Origin: CADEED01 sp043747875
GTDB lineage: Bacteria > Pseudomonadota > Gammaproteobacteria > Steroidobacterales > Steroidobacteraceae
DNA: 64,000 nucleotides
NCBI GenBank assembly: GCA_043747875.1
Contig: JAYTOI010000188.1
Span: 1 to 64,000 of the forward strand
Reading direction: 5' to 3'
Below are positions 17,271-25,914 of this stretch, one piece after another. Both the position numbers and the translations under genes were made by a program. The notes under the pieces were generated by a model. The model ran no database searches. It worked only from the letters and a program-made list of their open reading frames with translations, and had not been told where the DNA came from. Positions within the stretch are counted from its first letter, which is position 1. Every line of letters begins with the position of its first letter.

Positions 17271-17889
17271 TACGCCACCAGAATGCATGCCAGACGACGG
17301 CCCCGTGCTGTAGCCTGCTGCGGCCCATCAACGGCATCTTCTCGAGCGCACGGGCGACGACGTGCAGAGAGGGCTCGTGGCAGGTGACGATGCAGTTCCT
17401 GCCGAGCGCGGACATCGTCGCGAGCGTCTCGGGCACGTCGGAAAAGTAGAACAGCACTTCGCACGCCGTCACGAGTCCGAACCGGCGGCCCTGCGAGCGC
17501 CACGGCTGCGCGGCGAGCTCGCCGCACACGAACCTGGCGCCGGGGAGGCGCTCGCGTGCGCGCCGCACTGCGTCTTCCACGATGTCGATTCCGATGAACT
17601 GGTCGCACAGCGGCGCGAGATGCAGGCTCTGGTGGCCCTCGCCACAACCGATCTCCAGCGCGGAGTCGAAGCGCTCCGCGCACGCAAGCTCGCGCAGGAT
17701 GATGTCATTCGTCGCGGCAAACCGGAATTGCTCGCGCTCCGTGTGCATGCCCCACGGATCGACTGCGCGATAGGTCTCCTGCAGGCGGCAGCGCACCCTG
17801 CTCTGCGGTATGCCATGCCCGCGCCCGCCCGCCGCGTGGCGCAGCCACGCGCGCAACCGTCGCAGCAGATTCAGTGCACGCAACATCAT
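17263..17889 (-). CDS. Class I SAM-dependent methyltransferase
   Basis: 208-residue protein with the glycine-rich SAM-binding motif SALEIGCGEGHQSLHLAP around residue 80, followed by FIGIDIVEDAVRRARERLP (motif II acidic end) and GLVTACEVLFYFSD (post I). It belongs to the NodS/SET-like class I group by the GCGEGHQS pattern, which includes sugar N-methyltransferases; the substrate remains open. Two adjacent ATGs (17889 and 17886) fit, and an upstream frame to 17931 would run into the divergent PIG-L gene. It opens the three-gene minus unit whose other members are GT2 and GT4, so methylation of a sugar is plausible. Confidence 0.8.
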   Translation of the reverse strand: MMLRALNLLRRLRAWLRHAAGGRGHGIPQSRVRCRLQETYRAVDPWGMHTEREQFRFAATNDIILRELACAERFDSALEIGCGEGHQSLHLAPLCDQFIGIDIVEDAVRRARERLPGARFVCGELAAQPWRSQGRRFGLVTACEVLFYFSDVPETLATMSALGRNCIVTCHEPSLHVVARALEKMPLMGRSRLQHGAVVWHAFWWRNE

Positions 17890-17936
17890 ATGATCGACAC
17901 CATGCCCGCCCGGCCCACATCGCGAGCGCACCTCAC

Positions 17937-19301
17937 GTGGCAGTGCTGATCTCCATCGCCGCCGCGATCTCGTTCGCCGGCGCGGCGGCTATCTACTGGC
18001 GGGTGCGCCGTTACGCGCGCGCGCTTCGCATCCCCGCAGCGCGCGACGACGCGTTCACGTTCCTCGGTGGCGAGGCGCAAGCCGTCCTGCTCGACGCCAC
18101 GGGCTTTACGCTGGATTCGCAGCCACGCGCCGGCAGCACCGTGCTGCTCGAGCTCCACGTACGCGCGAGCATCGCCGGCGCGGTGTTCGATCCGTACGTG
18201 GAGCACGCCGCGGGCCGGCAGTATTTCGAGCGCGGCGCGCGCGGCCGCCGCTACCTGAATCTCAGCGCGTCGTTCGCGGCAGAGCCCGCGCCGCGGCGCA
18301 TCGGGCTGCGCGGGCGCCACCTGCGCTGGCGCGACGATGCGCGGTTGCTCGTGTTCGACGCGCCGCGGCTCGACGGACGCTCGCGCCTCGTGGTCGCGCC
18401 ACACCCCGACGATGCCGAGCTCGCTGCATTCGGCCTGTACGCACAGGCGTCGTCGTTCGTGCTCACGATCAGCGCCGGCGAGCGATCGCATCTGGCCGAC
18501 GAGGCGGGAATTCATGCGCTGCAACGAGTCGAGGCGAGCCTCGCGACGCCGCAACTCGGCGGCCGCGGGCGCGAGCACTGCGCGAATCTCGCATTTCCCG
18601 ACGCCATGCTGCGCGCGATGCACGACGACCGCGCGCTGGAATGCCAGCTTGCGTGCGAGCCGCGCACCTCGCGACGTGTGCTGCGCGCCGCGAACTCCCA
18701 ACTGGAGCTCGCGCGCGGCGAATCCCACTGCCGCTGGAGCGACCTCGTCGCCGAACTCGTCATGATTCTGCGCGCACGGCTGCCCGCCGTCATCGTGTGT
18801 CCACATCCCCTGCTCGATGCTCATCCCGATCACGTGTACACGGCAGTCGCGACCGCCGAGGCCCTGGCCGAGAGCGGGCATCGCCCCGAAGCCGTCCTGC
18901 TGTATGCAGTGCATGCGCTCAATGCGCCCCTGCATCCGCTCGGCGGCCGCGCGAACTGGGTGTCGCTGCCTCCGGGCGCCCAGGCGCACTGGGTCGCGGA
19001 GACTATCTACTCGCATGCGCTGCCGGAGGACGTGCGCGCAGCCAAGCGGCGCGCCATCGAGCTCGCCCCCGACCTGCGTCCGCCCTCGCCACCGCGCGGC
19101 ACGGCGGGGCGGCTCATTGGTTTCGCGCGCGCCTGCTCCGCGCTCGTGAGCGGGTTGCCGCAGGAGCCCGCCGATTTCCTGCGACGCTGCGCGCGGCCGA
19201 ACGAAATCTACTTCCACGTGAGCGCTGCCCGGTTCGCCGAGCTCGCCAGGCGCGCTGCCGCCGGCGGCTCGCCCGTACATCCGCTGCGCGGGCGCGGCTA
19301 G
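17937..19301 (+). CDS. PIG-L family deacetylase with N-terminal membrane anchor
   Basis: 454-residue protein. Residues 1-20 form one hydrophobic helix (VAVLISIAAAISFAGAAA), so it is a single-span inner-membrane protein. A PIG-L/LmbE zinc deacetylase domain begins near LVVAPHPDDAELAAFG, with His156 and the Asp pair of HPDD as metal and catalytic residues, and a second zinc ligand pattern lies in CPHPLLDAHPDHVYTAVA. PIG-L enzymes remove N-acetyl groups from GlcNAc-type sugars. The GTG at 17937 is chosen because it precedes the helix; an ATG at 17874 would overlap the divergent methyltransferase. The sulfotransferase follows 3 bases after the stop, so the two are co-translated. Deacetylation followed by N-sulfation is an attractive but unproven reading. 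Confidence 0.82.
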   Translation: MAVLISIAAAISFAGAAAIYWRVRRYARALRIPAARDDAFTFLGGEAQAVLLDATGFTLDSQPRAGSTVLLELHVRASIAGAVFDPYVEHAAGRQYFERGARGRRYLNLSASFAAEPAPRRIGLRGRHLRWRDDARLLVFDAPRLDGRSRLVVAPHPDDAELAAFGLYAQASSFVLTISAGERSHLADEAGIHALQRVEASLATPQLGGRGREHCANLAFPDAMLRAMHDDRALECQLACEPRTSRRVLRAANSQLELARGESHCRWSDLVAELVMILRARLPAVIVCPHPLLDAHPDHVYTAVATAEALAESGHRPEAVLLYAVHALNAPLHPLGGRANWVSLPPGAQAHWVAETIYSHALPEDVRAAKRRAIELAPDLRPPSPPRGTAGRLIGFARACSALVSGLPQEPADFLRRCARPNEIYFHVSAARFAELARRAAAGGSPVHPLRGRG

Positions 19302-19304
19302 ACG

Positions 19305-20456
19305 ATGAGCCGCAACTGGATAGCCGCGGAGGAGTCGCTCGGGGGCCTCCTCGACGACGCGCGGGCGACGCGCGCACAGGTTCTGGAGCGGGTTTACGAG
19401 CTGTCGCATTCAGTCGTGGCTGCCGCGCGCGACGCCGGCGCCCTCTTGCCCGAACGCGCCGCGCCCGAGTGGCTGATGCAGCCGATCTTCGTCTGCGGCC
19501 ATCACCGCACCGGCACCACGCTGCTGCAGCAACTGCTGGACGGGCACCCGCAACTGGTGGTGCTGCCGGGCGAAGCCACGTATTTCGATTCTTTCGCGTA
19601 CGTCGCGCGCGCCGACCCCGACGCGCGCGCGCTCGACCGATATGCCGCTGAGTGGGTGGCGCGCTTCGTCGATCCCAATTTCGCGCCGCACTTCCGGCTC
19701 GGCCGCGCGACCGGCGATCACATGCCCGCGCTCGAATTCGTACGCCGGCTGTACGGCTGGTGCGCTGCGCTGCGCGGCATGGACCCGGTGCGCCTGCAGG
19801 CACTGCTCGCGCTGGTGGCCGCATACGCGGATATGGTGCCCGCCGCGTCGCCGCGCGCGTGGGTCGAAAAAACTCCGCTCAACGAGCATCACGCCGGCGC
19901 GCTCGCGCGCTTGCCGCGCGCGCGCTTCATCCATCTCGTGCGGCATCCGGAGCGCGCGCTCGCCTCGCTGTGCGAGGCCTACGCGCGCGGCGGCCGCGCC
20001 GCGGAATTCGACGCCGTGGCGCATTCGGCGGCGCTCGCGGGTTCCATGCGGGCCGCGGCCCGAAACACACGCGCACTCGGATGTAACTATCTCATCATCC
20101 GCTACGAGGAACTCGTCGAGGACACGGCGGTGCAGATGGAACGCGTCCGCCGCTTCGCCGCGATAGACCCGTCGCCCACATTGCTCGTGCCGACCGCGGA
20201 CGGCCGCGCCGTGGCGGCGAATTCGTCGTTCGATGCGCCGCCCGCCGGAGTCGTGCGCGCGACGCGCTCGAGTGCGCTCGCGCCGCGGGAGCGACTCGTC
20301 GTCGACGCGATCGCGGGCCGCTCGGCGCGCGCGCTGGGTTATCAGGTCGAAGGCGCAAGTGCCGCAGCGCGCGCCCGCACGCGCCTGCGGCATCTCGTAC
20401 CGCTGACGCTGCTGCGCCTGCGGGAGATCGGCCGCCACCTGCTGCACGCGCGCTGA
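19305..20456 (+). CDS. PAPS-dependent sulfotransferase family protein
   Basis: 383-residue sulfotransferase. The 5'-phosphosulfate loop is FVCGHHRTGTTLLQQLL at about residues 62-78 and the 3'-phosphate loop is FIHLVRHPERALASL. An upstream PLNEHH block supplies a candidate catalytic His. The family moves sulfate from PAPS to hydroxyl or amino groups of sugars, lipids or peptides. It starts 3 bases after the PIG-L stop and its own stop is 11 bases from the stop of the convergent ABC transporter gene. The coupling to a deacetylase, glycosyltransferases and an exporter suggests a sulfated surface glycan or secreted metabolite. The C-terminal 60 residues are very basic (RARTRLRHLVP), which may bind membrane or substrate. 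Confidence 0.87.
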   Translation: MSRNWIAAEESLGGLLDDARATRAQVLERVYELSHSVVAAARDAGALLPERAAPEWLMQPIFVCGHHRTGTTLLQQLLDGHPQLVVLPGEATYFDSFAYVARADPDARALDRYAAEWVARFVDPNFAPHFRLGRATGDHMPALEFVRRLYGWCAALRGMDPVRLQALLALVAAYADMVPAASPRAWVEKTPLNEHHAGALARLPRARFIHLVRHPERALASLCEAYARGGRAAEFDAVAHSAALAGSMRAAARNTRALGCNYLIIRYEELVEDTAVQMERVRRFAAIDPSPTLLVPTADGRAVAANSSFDAPPAGVVRATRSSALAPRERLVVDAIAGRSARALGYQVEGASAAARARTRLRHLVPLTLLRLREIGRHLLHAR

Positions 20457-20467
20457 TTGGAAACCGA

Positions 20468-22231
20468 TCACGCCGGTACCCGTCGAACAGTGTCGACGCC
20501 CCCTCCCGCGTGCACGATCGAGCCTGCTTCCATCTCGAAGACCTGATCGCAGGCGCGCAGGGATTGCGGCCGATGCGCAATCAGGATCACAGTTTTGGCA
20601 CCGCGCAGCGCGCGCAGGTTCGCAATGATCTCCTGCTCGGCAAAGACGTCGAGCGCGCTCGTGATCTCGTCGAGCAGCAGTACCGGCGCATCGCGATATA
20701 ACGCGCGCGCGATCGCGACGCGCTGCCGTTCTCCGACGCTGAGCCCGCGCGCGCCGCCGCCCACGGGTTCGTCGAGCCCGGCCGGCAGACGCCCGAAGAG
20801 CTCCTCGAGACCCGCGAGCCGCGCAGCCTCGACGACGCGCGCGCGATCGACGCGGCCGTCCGCGGCGCCGAACGCGACGTTCTGCGCGAGCGTGCCTTCG
20901 AACAGGTACATCTGCTGCGGTACGTAGGCGATCTGCTCGTGCCATGCGGCGCGATTGCACGCATCGAGGACGCGGCCGTCGACGAGCACGCGCCCCGAAT
21001 CGGGTTCGGACAACCCAGCGATCAGGTCGATGAGCGTCGTCTTGCCGCAGCCGTTGCGACCGGTGATCGCGACCATCGATCCCACGGGGATACGCAGCGA
21101 GAGATCGCGCAGCGCCAGCGCGTCGCCCGGCGCATATCGAAACGAAACCGCATCGAGCTCGATTGCCACGCGCGGCGTGAACGCCGCCACGGGTTGCTGC
21201 CCGGGCGCGCGGGCGCTCGCGCAGGCCAGATCCGCCGCCACCTGCTCGAAATACACGCGGTTGGCGCGGATGCGGACGAAGGAGGCGAACATCTGCTGTG
21301 CCGACGGCAGCAGCCGGTATGCCGCGAAGCCGAGGAACGCCATCTGTGCGATCCAGACACTGGCCACGTTGCCTGCGCTCACGAACAGCGCCGCACCGAC
21401 GAGACCGACGATGGTCATCGCCTCGAGCGCGTAACGCGGGACCTGGGAGAAGGTCTGCATGCGCATGATCTGGCGGGAGATTCCGGCACACGAGGCCGCG
21501 AAAGACTCGACGAAATGCGACTGCCTGTGCAGCAGCATGACTTCCTTGACACCGCAGAGGCCATCCATCGCGAGCCGCGTACGCGCGTCGATCTGCTCGG
21601 CCTCGCGCGCTCCGATGCGCACGAGCCGCCGGCGCAGCGTCGAATAGAGCAGCGCGTATCCGCCGCCCAGCCAGACCAATGCCCAGAGGGCGAGCCACGG
21701 GCTCATCCACACGACGGAGGCGAAGACGACCACGAGCACCATTGCGTTGGAGGTGAGGGAGATGAAGCTGTCGAGCACTCCATACGTGATGCGGTTGACC
21801 CAGAAGACTACGCGATTGAATACGTTCTCCACGCCGTGATGCGCGTGGAAGCGGTAGTCGCGATGCAGGTATTCCGCGAGCAGCGCCGCGTGCAGGCGAT
21901 CGCCCACGCGCATCGAGAAGCGCTGCATCTCGAGCGTGCCGCCGAGATTGATCGCGTTCGTGAGCGCGAACACGCCTACGAAGCCCGCGCCGAGCAGCAA
22001 CGCGAGCTCGCGGTGCGTGGCCGGTCCCAGCAGCTCGCGCAGCCGCACCAGCGGCGCGTATCGCTCGAGGGCCTGTGGATCCGACAGCACCAGCAGAAAG
22101 GGAGCGAGCGAAGCCACGCCGATGAAGGTCGAAAGCGCCATGATCAGGCCGAGCACCTGCAGGCCGACGAGACGGCGGCGCTCGCGCGCATCGAGCATCC
22201 GCCACAGCGTGCGCAGCGCGCCGAGCCTCAT
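20468..22231 (-). CDS. ABC transporter, fused permease-ATPase (lipid/glycan or peptide exporter type)
   Basis: 587-residue half-transporter. About six membrane helices lie in residues 20-310 (GLQVLGLIMALSTFIGVASLAPFL is the first). The nucleotide-binding domain follows with Walker A GRNGCGKTTLID, Q-loop YVPQQMYLFEG, signature LSVGERQRVAIARA, Walker B VLLLDEITSALD and H-loop LIAHR. The sequence style (AFLxVLSDPQ loop, FHxxxNVFNRV segment) is closest to PglK-like flippases and to exporters of polysaccharide and peptide loci. There is no N-terminal peptidase domain. The ATG at 22231 overlaps the HPr-kinase-like stop by four bases. It is the last gene of the long minus operon and is the likely export step. 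Confidence 0.88.
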   Translation of the reverse strand: MRLGALRTLWRMLDARERRRLVGLQVLGLIMALSTFIGVASLAPFLLVLSDPQALERYAPLVRLRELLGPATHRELALLLGAGFVGVFALTNAINLGGTLEMQRFSMRVGDRLHAALLAEYLHRDYRFHAHHGVENVFNRVVFWVNRITYGVLDSFISLTSNAMVLVVVFASVVWMSPWLALWALVWLGGGYALLYSTLRRRLVRIGAREAEQIDARTRLAMDGLCGVKEVMLLHRQSHFVESFAASCAGISRQIMRMQTFSQVPRYALEAMTIVGLVGAALFVSAGNVASVWIAQMAFLGFAAYRLLPSAQQMFASFVRIRANRVYFEQVAADLACASARAPGQQPVAAFTPRVAIELDAVSFRYAPGDALALRDLSLRIPVGSMVAITGRNGCGKTTLIDLIAGLSEPDSGRVLVDGRVLDACNRAAWHEQIAYVPQQMYLFEGTLAQNVAFGAADGRVDRARVVEAARLAGLEELFGRLPAGLDEPVGGGARGLSVGERQRVAIARALYRDAPVLLLDEITSALDVFAEQEIIANLRALRGAKTVILIAHRPQSLRACDQVFEMEAGSIVHAGGGVDTVRRVPA

Positions 22232-23247
22232 GGTTCGCGCCACGCGGGCGCGCGTGGCGGCGGCAGCAATGCGCACGCGGCGCGCACCGAGTCCTCGATC
22301 TTCGGGCCGCGTAGCAGCCGGTACGCTCCAACGCGAGCGAGATGGCCTTCCAGCTCCGGCCAGTCTTGATGCCGCGCGGCGTATGGCTGCAGGCGTCTCA
22401 GCAGGCGTGCGTGCGCATCGGGAGTGATGCACCGCAGCTGCGAAGCAGCCTTCGAGCGCCCCGGCGACAAGACCAGCATTGCGACGATCTCGAACGGGCG
22501 CGGCGCGAGACTCGCGAGACCATGCCGGATATCGAGCTCGCGCTTGAGGGCGCCGCTGCGGCGCCGAATCATCGGCGCACGCTCGATGCGCGCGCGCACA
22601 CGCGCGGAGCGCACGAGGCGCACGCCGCTCGGCCGCACGTGCACGAATGCCGCCACGCCGGTGGCGCGCCGCTCTGCGGGGTGCACGAAAACACTGTCCT
22701 CGGCCAGTAACTCGAGGCCCTGCAACGCGGCGGCGAGCACGAAGCTCGACTTGCCTGCGCCGCTGTCACCGAGCAGCAGCAGACCGCGTCCGCGCCGGCC
22801 CACGCAGGCGGCATGCAACGGCAGCAGCGACTGCGCCCGCGTCGCGAGCGTGATCGCCGCGAACTCGATGAGCTCGTATCGCACGTGGTACGGGTGCGCG
22901 AGCATGTCGCTCGACACCTGCACGACTGCCGCGTGGCGGCCGGGGTCGACGATCGCGAAGTTGTCGGCATCGACGGTCGCCACCAGGCATTCCACGCCGG
23001 ACGTGAAGCGCGGCGCGGGCGGCACCGCGCGCGTCTTCGACGCGCGCGGTACGAGTCGCAGCTGAATGCGCAGCGCGCAGCGCGTGCGGCGCCAGCGGTG
23101 GCGCGGCAACCCGCCGAACGCGTGCACCGCGAGCGCGAGCAATCGCCGATCGTTGCTGCGGAACTCGACGTCCGCGCCGAGCACATACAGCGTGCGCGTT
23201 TCCGTCAGGCGCTCGCGCTCGCGGAACGGGTCGGCGATGTCGGTCAT
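22228..23247 (-). CDS. HPr-kinase-like (HprK-related) protein
   Basis: 339-residue protein with the C-terminal HPr kinase/phosphorylase fold. The P-loop is LLLLGDSGAGKSSFVLAAA at about 156-174, preceded by the conserved LLPLHAACV around residue 145 and followed by LAEDSVFVH, the aspartate block. It lacks the N-terminal HprK domain. Relatives (HprK-related kinase A, or the ThcoK/PadeK type) occur with polysaccharide export genes and with lasso-peptide genes, where some phosphorylate a serine of the precursor. A PTS HPr target is unlikely because no PTS gene is near. Four-base overlaps with GT4 upstream and the ABC transporter downstream place it in the biosynthetic operon. Confidence 0.82.
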   Translation of the reverse strand: MTDIADPFRERERLTETRTLYVLGADVEFRSNDRRLLALAVHAFGGLPRHRWRRTRCALRIQLRLVPRASKTRAVPPAPRFTSGVECLVATVDADNFAIVDPGRHAAVVQVSSDMLAHPYHVRYELIEFAAITLATRAQSLLPLHAACVGRRGRGLLLLGDSGAGKSSFVLAAALQGLELLAEDSVFVHPAERRATGVAAFVHVRPSGVRLVRSARVRARIERAPMIRRRSGALKRELDIRHGLASLAPRPFEIVAMLVLSPGRSKAASQLRCITPDAHARLLRRLQPYAARHQDWPELEGHLARVGAYRLLRGPKIEDSVRAACALLPPPRAPAWREP

Positions 23248-24386
23248 ACGCTGCGCCTGGCGTCCTCAGACCGCAGCATGCGTTCATAGGCGTCCGCGAG
23301 TTTGCGGCCCAACGCGGCTTCCGACGCCTCGGCCTCGAAACGCGCGCGCGCCTGCGCGCGCAGCACGGCGCGCGGACGACTCGAGAGATCTCGCAATGCC
23401 GCCACGAGCGCGTGCGCATCGCCGCGCGGCCACAGCACACCTGCTCCCGCCTCGGCGTCGCCGAGCAGCGCACGCGACGAGGGAATGTCGCTAGCCGCCG
23501 TCGGCAGCCCGCTCGCGAGCGCCTCGAGCAGCGAAAAGTTGCAGCCCTCGCGATGGCTCGCGAGCACAAAGACGTCCGCGGCGCGCATGAGCTCTTGCAC
23601 ACGCTCGCGCGGCACCCGGCCCAGCAGACGCACACGCTCGCGCAGACGCGCGTCGGCCGCCACGCGCGCCTCGACGGCGCGCAGCAGCGGTGCGGTGGCG
23701 AAGCAGCACGTCAACGTGAGCGCTGGCAGCTCCTGCGCCGCCAGCGCGACCGCGTCGAGCACGGTCATTGGATCCTTGTTCGCGTCGAGATGGCCGACCC
23801 AGAGCACGGCCGGATCGCCGCGCACACCCGTCGCCGCGCGCGCGCCATCGCGGTCGCCGGGCGCGAACGTGGTCGTGGATTCCGGGATCTCGAACACCGG
23901 CTTGCGCGCGTCGAGTACGCCCGCAGAGATGAAAGGCGCCGCCTGGTCGCGCGCGGCGAAGACGACGGCTGAGGCCGCCTCGAGCCCGCGCCGCTGCTGC
24001 GGCCGGCGCCAGAAGCGCGCGGGCCCGCCCGCATGGTCCTGCACGAGGATCGGCGCGTGCGGCACGAGCGCGCGCAGCCCGATCACTTCGCGCGCGAAGC
24101 CGAGGCCGTGCACGTGGTAAACGTCGGCACCGAGCGTACCGAGCAGCGCCGCGAACCGCGCGCTGCGCGTGAGCGGGGCGCCTTCGGCATCGGGAGCGAT
24201 GAAGTGGTAGTCGACGCGGTCGCGCGCGACGTGCGCCTCGACCATGCTGGCCTGCACGACGCTCACGCGTGGGCCTGCGCGCGCGGCAGCGCGCGCCACA
24301 TCGGCGAGCGCATGCCAGTCCGTCAGCAACCGCTCCGGCGGCCGCCGCTCCGCATCGACGAAGAAGCTCAATTGCAGGACGTGCAT
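23244..24386 (-). CDS. GT4-family glycosyltransferase
   Basis: 380-residue GT-B glycosyltransferase, distinct from the one at 15235. The N-terminal acceptor half starts MHVLQLSFFVDAERRPPERLL and contains ADVYHVHGLGFAREV. The donor half has VLWVGHLDANKDPMTVLDAV and the GT4 signature SHREGCNFSLLEALASGLPTAASDIPSSR. It is a cytosolic enzyme presumed to use a nucleotide sugar. The ATG at 24386 lies 13 bases after the stop of radical SAM C, and its stop overlaps the HPr-kinase-like start (ATGA). It is the only glycosyltransferase in the long operon, so one sugar transfer is probably part of that pathway. Confidence 0.88.
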   Translation of the reverse strand: MHVLQLSFFVDAERRPPERLLTDWHALADVARAAARAGPRVSVVQASMVEAHVARDRVDYHFIAPDAEGAPLTRSARFAALLGTLGADVYHVHGLGFAREVIGLRALVPHAPILVQDHAGGPARFWRRPQQRRGLEAASAVVFAARDQAAPFISAGVLDARKPVFEIPESTTTFAPGDRDGARAATGVRGDPAVLWVGHLDANKDPMTVLDAVALAAQELPALTLTCCFATAPLLRAVEARVAADARLRERVRLLGRVPRERVQELMRAADVFVLASHREGCNFSLLEALASGLPTAASDIPSSRALLGDAEAGAGVLWPRGDAHALVAALRDLSSRPRAVLRAQARARFEAEASEAALGRKLADAYERMLRSEDARRSV

Positions 24387-24399
24387 CGCGGCCGCTGCA

Positions 24400-25914
24400 T
24401 CAGATGCTCGACACGCGCGGATCGAGCAGGCGCACGAGGTTCTGCGAGGCCATGAGCTCCCATGGCCGGTCGTAGCGGCGCAGCGAGTACCGCCAGCTCG
24501 CGAGGCCGCGCAGCGCGAGCTTCACCCACGCGGGCGACCGCGTGTCCTGCACAGTCGGGAAGCGGCAGCGCAGGACCGTGACGAAATCGCGGATGTGGCG
24601 CCGCAATCGTTCGCTGACCCACGGCGCGTCGGCGTGACAGGCATATTCCACCCACTGCGGCTTGCACCATTCCTCCGCGCTGCACGGAAAAACCACCGGT
24701 TCGCCGTGCACGTCGTGCAGCATGGACGGCACGCGACGCTCGCCATCCGGTACGGCGGAGGCGGGCAGCGGCGTGTACACGTAGACGATGATCTCCGACT
24801 GCGGATTCACTTTCTTGATCTCGCGGATGAAGTCGAAGGTGCGCTGCGTCTCGCCTTCTGGATCGTGCGGCGGCGCGACCATGAACGACAGCTCGGGTAT
24901 CACTCCTTGCGCGCGGCACAGTTGCGCGACGGCGAGCGTCTGGTCCGCGCGCGTGCCTTTGCGGATTTGCCGCAGCATGGTGTCGCTCGGCGATTCGGCG
25001 CCGATGTATGCCATGCGCAGCCCGCTGCGCCGCACGAGCTTCCACGAGCCCGCCGAGAGGCCGAGCAACGCGTCGGCACGCGCGTAACACCACCACGGCA
25101 GCTCGTGACGCGCCATCACCTCGAGCAGCGGCACCATGTCTTCCTCGCGATCGAAGAAGTTGTGGTCGTAATACTGGATCGAATCGGCACCGAGGCCGTG
25201 TTTGAGATAGCGCAGATCGGCGTCCAGCCGCTCGGCATCGGGCAGCGCGGTACCCCCGCGGAACAGCGCTGCGACGCCGCAGAACGTGCACCGGAAGCGA
25301 CATCCGACGGAGGCCTGGTGCGCGGCGGTGCGCGCCCCGAGGAAGCTCCGCACCAGGTAGCGACGCGGGTCGCCGAGCAGGTCGTACGGCAGCGGTCCCA
25401 CTTTGCGCGCGTTGCCGAACTTCGCGCTCGGCGTAACGTGGACGTCGCCGCGCTCGCGGTCGCGGAAGCACAGTCCGGGGATGGCGGCGAGCTGCGCGCC
25501 CCCCGTATCGGGCAGCGCCGCCAGCAGGCTCCTCAATACGTGTTCGCCCTCACCGCGGATGGCGAAGTCGACGTAGTCGTTGTTGAGCGCGGCCTGCGGA
25601 TAGAGCGTCGGGAAGTACCCGCCCCATACGATGGGCAGCGCGGGGTGCCGTGCGCGGATCGCGCGCGACAGCTCGATCGCGGGCGCGAGCTGAGGCCCGC
25701 CCATGACGGTGAGACCCACCGCACGGAAGCGGGCACCGTCGATCAGGCGCAGCGCGGCGGGCACCGTGTCGCGCGTGACGTTGCCATCGAGCATCGTGAC
25801 GTCGTGCTCGTCGCGCAGCGCGGCAGCCAGCGCAAGCACCGACAATGGAAAACGCGCGTTGCGCGCGGAGGTGATCGTCGGATTGACGAGTAGGACGCTC
25901 GAGGCCGCGCTCAC
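24400..25914 (-). CDS. B12-binding-domain radical SAM enzyme C
   Basis: 504-residue enzyme. The B12-binding-type domain starts at SSVLLVNPTITSARNARFPLS, with VGLTVMGGPQLAPAIELSR and VWGGYFPTLYP typical of this group. The radical SAM cluster motif is SVGCRFRCTFCG at Cys205, Cys209 and Cys212. Downstream, YYDHNFFDREEDMVPLL and AYIGAESPSDTML follow the usual barrel order. The C-terminal domain (AEEWCKPQWVEYACH) has extra cysteines. I chose the GTG at 25914, which overlaps the stop of enzyme D in GTGA; a longer frame back to 26091 would sit wholly inside enzyme D. The reaction is unknown. It is not a close copy of enzymes A and B. Confidence 0.87.
   Translation of the reverse strand: MSAASSVLLVNPTITSARNARFPLSVLALAAALRDEHDVTMLDGNVTRDTVPAALRLIDGARFRAVGLTVMGGPQLAPAIELSRAIRARHPALPIVWGGYFPTLYPQAALNNDYVDFAIRGEGEHVLRSLLAALPDTGGAQLAAIPGLCFRDRERGDVHVTPSAKFGNARKVGPLPYDLLGDPRRYLVRSFLGARTAAHQASVGCRFRCTFCGVAALFRGGTALPDAERLDADLRYLKHGLGADSIQYYDHNFFDREEDMVPLLEVMARHELPWWCYARADALLGLSAGSWKLVRRSGLRMAYIGAESPSDTMLRQIRKGTRADQTLAVAQLCRAQGVIPELSFMVAPPHDPEGETQRTFDFIREIKKVNPQSEIIVYVYTPLPASAVPDGERRVPSMLHDVHGEPVVFPCSAEEWCKPQWVEYACHADAPWVSERLRRHIRDFVTVLRCRFPTVQDTRSPAWVKLALRGLASWRYSLRRYDRPWELMASQNLVRLLDPRVSSI

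Noticed and set aside
24244..25893. Long plus-strand frame opposite radical SAM C
   Set aside because: Antisense shadow with low-complexity Arg/Ala sequence; the minus strand carries the CxxxCxxC motif.
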